Assembly: GCA_002335385.1 (NCBI GenBank)
Contig: DCVK01000004.1
Span: 1 to 10,317, forward strand
DNA length: 10,317 bases
Direction: 5' to 3'
Origin: Candidatus Aminicenantes bacterium UBA2190
Lineage (GTDB): Bacteria; Acidobacteriota; Aminicenantia; UBA2199
Both the position numbers and the translations under genes were made by a program. Below the pieces are notes generated by a model, which saw nothing but the letters and a program-made list of their open reading frames with translations, did no database searches and was not told the DNA's origin. Within the stretch, counting starts at the first letter, position 1; each line of letters starts with the position of its first letter. Shown here in pieces: positions 6,066-10,317 of this stretch.

Positions 6066-8729
6066 ATGCTCATCGAGATCCCCTACAAGAAATTCACCCT
6101 GGACAACGGCCTGACGTTGATCGTCCATGAGGACCGCAAGGCGCCGATCGTCGCCGTCAACGTCTGGTACCATGTCGGCTCCAAGAACGAGAGACCGGGG
6201 CGGACCGGTTTCGCCCACCTGTTCGAGCACCTGATGTTCAACGGCAGCGAACACTACGATGACGATTTTTTCAGGCCCATGCAGCAGGCGGGGGCCACCG
6301 ACCTCAACGGCACGACCAGCGAGGACCGCACCAACTATTTCGAGAACGTGCCGACGCCGGCGCTGGACCTGGCCCTGTGGCTGGAGTCGGACCGCATGGG
6401 CCACCTCAAGGCGGCGATCACCCAGGCCAAGCTCGACGAGCAGCGCGGCGTGGTGCAGAACGAAAAGCGCCAGTACGACAACGAACCCTACAGCGTCGCC
6501 GAGGAGCTCATCGCCAAGGCCTGTTTTCCCCCGGGCCATCCCTACTCCTGGACGGTGATCGGCTCGATGGCGGACCTCGAGGCCGCCAGGCTGGAGGACG
6601 TCCAGCAGTGGTTTTCCGGCTTCTACGGCCCCAACAACGCCGTGATCGCCGTCGCCGGCGACATCGGTGCCGAAGCGGCATTGGCCAAGGTCAGGAGCTA
6701 TTTCGCCGACATCCCGCCCGGTCCTCCGATCGGGCGACACCAGGCCTGGGTCGCCCGGCGCCGCGGCGAGCAGCGCCAGAGCGTCGAGGACCGCGTGCCG
6801 CAGGCACGGATCATGAAGATCTGGAACGTGCCGCAGGCGTTTACGGCGGAGAACGACCTGCTGATGCTGGCGGCCAAGCTCCTGGGCTCCGGAAAGACCT
6901 CGCGGCTCTACAAACGCCTGGTCTACGACGACCAGGTCGCCACCGATATCGATGTCTACGTGGATTCGCGCGAGATCGCCAGCCTGTTCTTCATCCAGGC
7001 CGACGTCCGGCCCGGCATCGAGACGTCCGTGGCGGAGAAGGCCATCAACGAGGAGCTGGAGCGCTTCCTGGCTTCCGGTCCCACCCCGCGCGAACTGGAA
7101 AGAGTGCGCAACCAGTTCCGGGCGCGCTTCGTTCGCGGCGGCGAGCGCATCGGCGGCTTCGGCGGCAAGTCGGACATCCTGGCCCGCAGCCAGGTCTTCG
7201 GCCACAGTCCCGATGCCTATCAGCGCACGCTGGAGAGCGTCGCTGCGGCCACTCCGGCCCGGATCCGGGAAACCGCCGCCCAATGGCTCGCCGACGGAGC
7301 GTATGTTTTGGAGGTCCGTCCCTACCCGGAGCTGTCCGCTGCGAAAGGCGGCGTGGACCGCGCCCGGATGCCCGGGCCGGGAGCGGCCCCGGAGGCGGTG
7401 TTCCCCGATTTCCAGCGCTTCATCCTGGCCAACGGCCTGAAGGTCATCCTGGCCGAGCGCCACGCCGTGCCCATGGTGAAGCTGGCCCTGGTCCTGGACG
7501 CCGGCTTCGCCGTCGACGGATCCGGGATCGCCGGGACGGCGGAACTGGCCATGGCCATGCTCGACGAAGGGACGGCGCGGCGCACGGCGCTGCAGGTCAG
7601 CGAGGAACTGGCGCTGCTCGGTGCCAGCCTGGGAGCAGGCTCCGACCTTGATTCGTCGTTCGTGTCGCTGACGACGCTGAAAGACCAGCTCGACGCCGCC
7701 CTGGACATCTACGCCGACGTGATCCTCCATCCTGCTTTCCCCGAGGCCGACTTCCAGCGGCTGCTCAAGCTGCAGCTCGCCCAGATCCGGCAGGAAAAGA
7801 GTTCGCCGAACTCCATGGCCCTGCGCGTTCTCCCCAGGCTGCTGTACGGCCCCGGTCATGCCTACGGCAACCCCGGCAGCGGCTCAGGCTACGAGTCCTC
7901 CCTGGCCAGGCTGACGCGGGAAGACCTGGCCGGTTTTCACCGGGACTGGTTCAAGCCCGACCACGCCACGCTGGTGGTGGTCGGCGACACCACCGTCGGC
8001 GAGATGCAACCCAAACTGGAGCGGCTGTTCCGGGGCTGGGAAGGAGGCGCCATCCCCCGGAAGAACATCGCCCCGGTCGACCTTCGCCCGCAGCCGGCCC
8101 TGTTCATCCTGGACAAGCCGGGATCGCCCCAGTCGCTGGTCCTGGCCGGCCAGCTGGCGCCGCCCGCCTCAGATCCCGAGCGCATCGCCATCGAGACCAT
8201 GAACTTCATCCTGGGCGGTGACTTCATCTCGCGCCTGAACATGAATATCCGCGAGGAGAAGCACTGGAGCTATGGCGCCGGTTCCTTCCTCTCCTCTGCC
8301 CGCGGGCAGCAGCCTTTCATCGCCTATGCCCCGGTGCAGGCCGACAAGACCCGGGAAACCATCGAGGAGATCCGCTTGGAGCTGGAGGGCATGCTGGGGG
8401 CGAAGCCGATCAGCTTTGCGGAGTACGAGAACGCCAGGAACAGCCTGATCCGGCAGTTGCCCGGCCAGTGGGAGACCATGGCTGCCGTGGAACAGTCGCT
8501 GGTCGAGATCGTCCGGTTCGGCCTGCCGGATGACTACTACTCGCTATATCCGCAGCGCGTGCTGCAGCTGAAGATAGAGGATCTGGAGCGTGCCGCCCGC
8601 AAGGTCATCCATCCCGCGAGCATCGTATGGGTGGTGGTGGGGGACAGGGCGCTGATCGAGGCCGAGATCCGCGATCTGGGCCCCGGCGAAGTGTTCGTCA
8701 TCGACAGCGACGGCCAATCAGTGAAATGA
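6066..8729 (+). CDS. Two-domain M16 (insulinase/pitrilysin-type) zinc metallopeptidase
   Basis: 887 residues, two tandem M16 halves fused in one chain (about 8-425 and 445-880), the usual arrangement of long M16 proteins. The first half is catalytic: inverted zinc motif HLFEH (H51, E54 base, H55), NGTTSEDRTNYFE at 81-93, and the third ligand Glu in VVQNEKRQ (about E133). The second half begins FILANGLKVILAERHAVPMVKLAL; at the matching site it reads TAELA (about 491-495), so it has no zinc site, but it keeps the substrate-binding R/Y pair in NIREEKHWSYGAG (R729, Y736). Such enzymes enclose and degrade peptides between the halves. Oddity: no signal peptide. Homology begins almost at residue 1 (YKKFTLDNGLTLIV), so the product looks cytoplasmic, unlike many Gram-negative relatives. 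ATG 6066 lacks an SD and follows a -10 box by 6 nt. It stands alone, divergent from the hydrolase gene. Confidence 0.95.
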   Translation: MLIEIPYKKFTLDNGLTLIVHEDRKAPIVAVNVWYHVGSKNERPGRTGFAHLFEHLMFNGSEHYDDDFFRPMQQAGATDLNGTTSEDRTNYFENVPTPALDLALWLESDRMGHLKAAITQAKLDEQRGVVQNEKRQYDNEPYSVAEELIAKACFPPGHPYSWTVIGSMADLEAARLEDVQQWFSGFYGPNNAVIAVAGDIGAEAALAKVRSYFADIPPGPPIGRHQAWVARRRGEQRQSVEDRVPQARIMKIWNVPQAFTAENDLLMLAAKLLGSGKTSRLYKRLVYDDQVATDIDVYVDSREIASLFFIQADVRPGIETSVAEKAINEELERFLASGPTPRELERVRNQFRARFVRGGERIGGFGGKSDILARSQVFGHSPDAYQRTLESVAAATPARIRETAAQWLADGAYVLEVRPYPELSAAKGGVDRARMPGPGAAPEAVFPDFQRFILANGLKVILAERHAVPMVKLALVLDAGFAVDGSGIAGTAELAMAMLDEGTARRTALQVSEELALLGASLGAGSDLDSSFVSLTTLKDQLDAALDIYADVILHPAFPEADFQRLLKLQLAQIRQEKSSPNSMALRVLPRLLYGPGHAYGNPGSGSGYESSLARLTREDLAGFHRDWFKPDHATLVVVGDTTVGEMQPKLERLFRGWEGGAIPRKNIAPVDLRPQPALFILDKPGSPQSLVLAGQLAPPASDPERIAIETMNFILGGDFISRLNMNIREEKHWSYGAGSFLSSARGQQPFIAYAPVQADKTRETIEEIRLELEGMLGAKPISFAEYENARNSLIRQLPGQWETMAAVEQSLVEIVRFGLPDDYYSLYPQRVLQLKIEDLERAARKVIHPASIVWVVVGDRALIEAEIRDLGPGEVFVIDSDGQSVK

Positions 8730-8738
8730 AAGGGAATG

Positions 8739-8822
8739 GGTGAAAGGTAAAAGGTGAGAAGAAAGAGAGGCTGAAAGATTTCGAGAAAATGCCTTTCCAT
8801 CTCACTTTTCACTTGGCAAATG
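8739..8822 (+). repeat. Short heptad array and imperfect inverted repeat
   Basis: Three phased heptads GGTGAAA, GGTAAAA, GGTGAGA (8739-8759) lie just after the M16 stop codon. CTCACTTTTCAC (8800-8811) downstream is roughly complementary to them and could form a long-loop stem. There is no clear T-run, so a terminator is only a possibility. Confidence 0.5.
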
Positions 8823-8869
8823 AACTTACGTCCTTGTGAACTCGTTCTTTTTATGAACCAGGAGGCAAC

Positions 8870-9358
8870 ATGGCGGCAATGAGGGATCGGCGGACACGAA
8901 TGGCAGCGCTGGCCGGCGGCGTGGTACTCGCCGCCCTGGGCATCATGTTCCTGTTGAATAATTTCTGCCGCTTCCTGGATGCCGGGCGCATTTGGCCCCT
9001 GTTCCTGCTCATCCCGGTCATCCCCCTGGTGATCCACTGGCTGGAAAGGGGGCGCGAGGCCGCCGGGGCGGTGCTCCCCATCACCATCCTGGTCTTCTAC
9101 TGCGGGCACTTCCTGTGGCTGACCCACAGCCATTGGGCGGGCTCAGGCACCAGCTGGCCCAATTTTCTCATCGGGCCCGGACTGGGCTTTCTTTTTCTTT
9201 ATTTCGCCGAGCGCCGGCCCGGGCTCCTGGCGCCGGCCTTTGTCCTGCTCGGCCTGGCCGCGGCCTTCTACAGCGGCATATACAGCAGTTCGCTGCCGTT
9301 GGGAGCGTTTATGGTCATCGCCGGAGCGATCCTGGTGCTTACCAGCAGGAGAAAGTAG
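8870..9358 (+). CDS. Small polytopic membrane protein with LiaI/LiaF-like (DUF5668-type) segment
   Basis: 162 residues, mostly hydrophobic, with about six membrane segments (near 11-30, 40-57, 65-85, 97-113, 117-136, 140-158) and short basic loops. The sequence around RIWPLFLLIPVIPLVIHWLERGR (a Trp-Pro start to a membrane helix preceded by a helix with LAALGIMFLLNN) resembles the paired-helix domain of LiaI/LiaF and DUF5668 proteins; this is by-eye similarity only. Function unknown; relatives are often linked to envelope stress sensing, but no two-component or PspC-like partner lies here. ATG 8870 follows GGAGG (8861-8865) by 4 nt, and a second ATG at 8879 is too far from it. The C-terminus is basic (SRRK). 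Promoter not identified. It is transcribed in the same direction as the M16 gene, 140 bp downstream. Confidence 0.8.
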   Translation: MAAMRDRRTRMAALAGGVVLAALGIMFLLNNFCRFLDAGRIWPLFLLIPVIPLVIHWLERGREAAGAVLPITILVFYCGHFLWLTHSHWAGSGTSWPNFLIGPGLGFLFLYFAERRPGLLAPAFVLLGLAAAFYSGIYSSSLPLGAFMVIAGAILVLTSRRK

Positions 9359-9372
9359 TCGGTAGATGGAAG

Positions 9373-9535
9373 AAAGACGTCAGACGGCAGAAAACAGACG
9401 TTAGACATCAGACGTTAGATGTCAGACGTTAGACGTTAGCAAGACAAAGATCGGATATTTTTGAACTCTTGTCTTGCTGACTACTGACGTCTGACGTCTG
9501 TCGTCTTCTTGAAACGTCTAACGTCTGACGTCTTT
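9373..9535. repeat. Long inverted repeat built of heptads (163 bp)
   Basis: The ends are a perfect 14-bp inverted pair (AAAGACGTCAGACG at 9373-9386 and its complement at 9522-9535), and the core is a perfect 10-bp stem AGCAAGACAA (9438-9447) with TTGTCTTGCT (9469-9478) around a loop of 21 nt. The left arm is nine phased heptads (9375-9437: mainly AGACGTT, AGACATC, AGATGTC). The right arm carries the reversed heptads at 9479-9506 and 9513-9533 with one 6-nt slip. A T-run at 9533-9537 ends it, so on the plus strand it could act as a terminator for the membrane protein gene. Confidence 0.8.
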
Positions 9536-9540
9536 TTCTA

Positions 9541-9569
9541 TAGACAAATGCTCTTTTTTATACTATACA
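9541..9569 (+). promoter_or_regulatory. Possible promoter of the 71-residue gene
   Basis: TAGACA (9541-9546), 17-bp spacer, TATACA (9564-9569); an alternative -10, TATACT, lies at 9559-9564. Either would give a leader of roughly 130-140 nt. Weak in itself; supported by AT-rich context and by the conserved-looking leader downstream. Confidence 0.35.
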
Positions 9570-9591
9570 TGAAGCGAGTTCTTTGACAGGG

Positions 9592-9604
9592 ATGACTGAG
9601 TCAT
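9592..9604. promoter_or_regulatory. 13-bp palindrome, possible operator
   Basis: ATGACTGAGTCAT is a perfect inverted repeat of 6 bp around a central G, placed about 20 bp after the predicted transcription start of the 71-residue gene. It could be a dimeric regulator site or chance. Confidence 0.3.
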
Positions 9605-9617
9605 GAGGAAAGGTTGA

Positions 9618-9708
9618 GAGCCCGGCTCGACGGATCCGTGCCAACTGTTTCCCCTGCCCATTCGGGGGAGCGCTGGTTGGCTGCGCCATTTACCAGGAGG
9701 TGGAGCCA
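9618..9708 (+). promoter_or_regulatory. Structured 5' leader with two competing folds around the RBS
   Basis: Hairpin GAGCC/GGCTC (9618-9628), palindrome ACGGATCCGT (9630-9639), then GCCAAC (9640-9645) pairing with GTTGGC (9676-9681) around an inner stem TTTCCCC/GGGGGAG (9648-9654 with 9664-9670). Alternatively TGGCT (9678-9682) pairs with AGCCA (9704-9708), continued after a 3-nt bulge by CCA/TGG (9686-9688 with 9701-9703); this places AGGAGG (9695-9700) in a 12-nt loop and the start codon A in the stem. The two folds share 9678-9681 and exclude each other. I do not recognise a known riboswitch class. Confidence 0.4.
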
Positions 9709-9923
9709 TGACGGAAGTTACCTTTTTCGAGGACTATCACTGCTTCGAGTATCATACCCCGCAGGGCGCCGCGCCGCGATTCCGCTATTTTCTGTATGCA
9801 CCCGTCTATGAGCGCATCCCGCTCCCCTGGCGGTCCACGACGCAGCGGCCACTGCCGTGCGAACCTGCGGCCTATTCCAGCGATTTCGTCCCTTTGTCCC
9901 TGTCCAGGATCTTCAAGCTATAG
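9708..9923 (+). CDS. Small protein of unknown function (71 residues)
   Basis: Not recognised. The ATG at 9708 follows a near-ideal Shine-Dalgarno sequence (AGGAGG at 9695-9700, 7 nt spacing, within AGGAGGTGGAG), the best RBS in the window and the main reason to believe the gene. The product is soluble and unusually aromatic: 14 Phe/Tyr plus one Trp in 71 residues, most in the first half (FFEDYHCFEYH, then RFRYFLYAPVYE). The middle has a Pro-rich stretch (IPLPWRSTTQRPLPCEP), and there are two cysteines. No signal peptide or membrane helix. It is flanked by repeat blocks on both sides and preceded by a structured leader. It could be a genuine small protein or the remains of a longer gene; an overlapping frame at 9614-9811 has no RBS and is less likely. 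Confidence 0.6.
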   Translation: MTEVTFFEDYHCFEYHTPQGAAPRFRYFLYAPVYERIPLPWRSTTQRPLPCEPAAYSSDFVPLSLSRIFKL

Positions 9924-9955
9924 GTTGGACGGACTGGAATAGACTGATCTGTCGT

Positions 9956-9983
9956 GATTCGTAATTCGTGATTCGTGATTCGA
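9956..9983 (+). repeat. GATTCGT heptad array
   Basis: Four heptads in phase (GATTCGT, AATTCGT, GATTCGT, GATTCGA) start 33 nt after the stop codon of the 71-residue gene. A different sequence but the same period as the other arrays. Confidence 0.75.
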
Positions 9984-10004
9984 AGCGGAGATGCGTCGGT
10001 CTAG

Positions 10005-10120
10005 AGACATTAGACGCCAGACGTTAGACGTTAGACGTTAGACGTTAGCAAGACAATCAACAAGTTCTCGTGACGCGTGACGAGTAGGCGAGGGGCTAGG
10101 GTCTAGGGGTGAGAGGGAAG
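10005..10120 (+). repeat. Composite intergenic repeat block, right copy: heptad modules
   Basis: Six phased heptads (AGACATT, AGACGCC, four AGACGTT) at 10005-10046, then the decamer AGCAAGACAA (10047-10056), a TCAACAAGTTCT linker, two CGTGACG heptads (10069-10082) and four GGGGCTA-type heptads (GGGGCTA, GGGTCTA, GGGGTGA, GAGGGAA; 10092-10119). The order is the same, in reverse complement, as in 87-271, where the AGACGNN array has nine units and the CGTGACG array three. No gene is visible. Confidence 0.85.
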
Positions 10121-10163
10121 AAGAAATGGCAATCGGTGTAAGGTGGAAGAAAGATATTTATAG

Positions 10164-10317
10164 GACTTAAATTCCAAATCCCAAGCACCAAATTCCAAAT
10201 AAATTCCAAATTCCAATGACCCAATGACAAAAACAAAGAAATTACCATGCAAGGAGCTTTCGTTTTGGAAATTGGAATTTGGAATTTGGATATTGTTTGT
10301 TATTTGGAATTTGGGAT
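10164..10317. repeat. MITE-like palindromic element, right copy, cut by the window end
   Basis: Begins with the same 17-nt terminal repeat (10164-10180) as the complete copy at 4508-4667 and follows it closely, including the unique centre CCATGCAAGGAGCTTTCG; small differences are an extra CCAATGA repeat and a few substitutions. The window ends in the distal arm (GGGAT), so the second terminal repeat is not seen. Confidence 0.8.

Noticed and set aside
6009..7859. A 616-codon open frame on the minus strand opposite the M16 gene
   Set aside because: It is antisense to a clear, motif-complete peptidase gene in GC-rich DNA where stop codons are rare in this frame. It shows no domain and has a low-complexity Gly/Val/Asp/His composition.
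9583..9588. TTGACA as the -35 box of the 71-residue gene
   Set aside because: No acceptable -10 hexamer lies 16-18 bp downstream (the region reads GAGGAAAGG).
9614..9811. 65-codon frame overlapping the 71-residue gene
   Set aside because: No ribosome binding site, a weak start and a Trp/Arg/Ser-rich composition; the 9708 frame has a near-perfect SD.

Overview
The window (10,317 bp, high-GC coding regions, AT-richer intergenic DNA) looks like chromosomal DNA of a Gram-negative-type bacterium: it encodes a probable outer-membrane barrel and an inner-membrane-anchored periplasmic protein. Wide gene spacing with repeat-filled gaps reminds me of uncultured Acidobacteriota/Aminicenantota-type genomes, but that is an impression I cannot verify here. 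No rRNA, tRNA, transposase, phage or CRISPR gene is visible.

Layout: a repeat block (1-274); a membrane-anchored unknown protein (327-1667) and a small predicted outer-membrane barrel (1826-2530); an octad/heptad repeat spacer; a zf-TFIIB-type zinc-ribbon protein (2802-3485); another repeat spacer; a metal-dependent cyclase-family hydrolase (3791-4495) converging on a minus-strand GH5-like glycoside hydrolase (4806-5834), with a MITE-like hairpin between them; a divergent gap holding two apparently leaderless promoters; a two-domain M16 metallopeptidase (6066-8729); a small polytopic membrane protein (8870-9358); a 163-bp inverted heptad repeat; a 71-residue unknown protein with a structured leader (9708-9923); and a final repeat block that is the inverted copy of the first. 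The genes look like independent housekeeping or accessory units, each mostly with its own promoter or RBS, and do not form an obvious operon or pathway.

The most unusual content is between the genes. At least nine unrelated sequence families (for example AGACGTT, ATCGAAC, GATTCGT, CGTGACG, GGGGCTA, ACCGTCT, GGTGAAA, TTTGGAA) occur in arrays with the same exact 7-bp period. Two of them are exactly nine heptads long and abut the same decamer, AGCAAGACAA. These arrays are assembled with a roughly 160-bp palindromic element into composite blocks, one of which forms the end of the cyclase reading frame. Two further points are a pair of divergent genes whose -10 boxes lie 6 nt before the start codon (probable leaderless mRNAs), and a short gene whose leader can fold in two mutually exclusive ways around its ribosome binding site.
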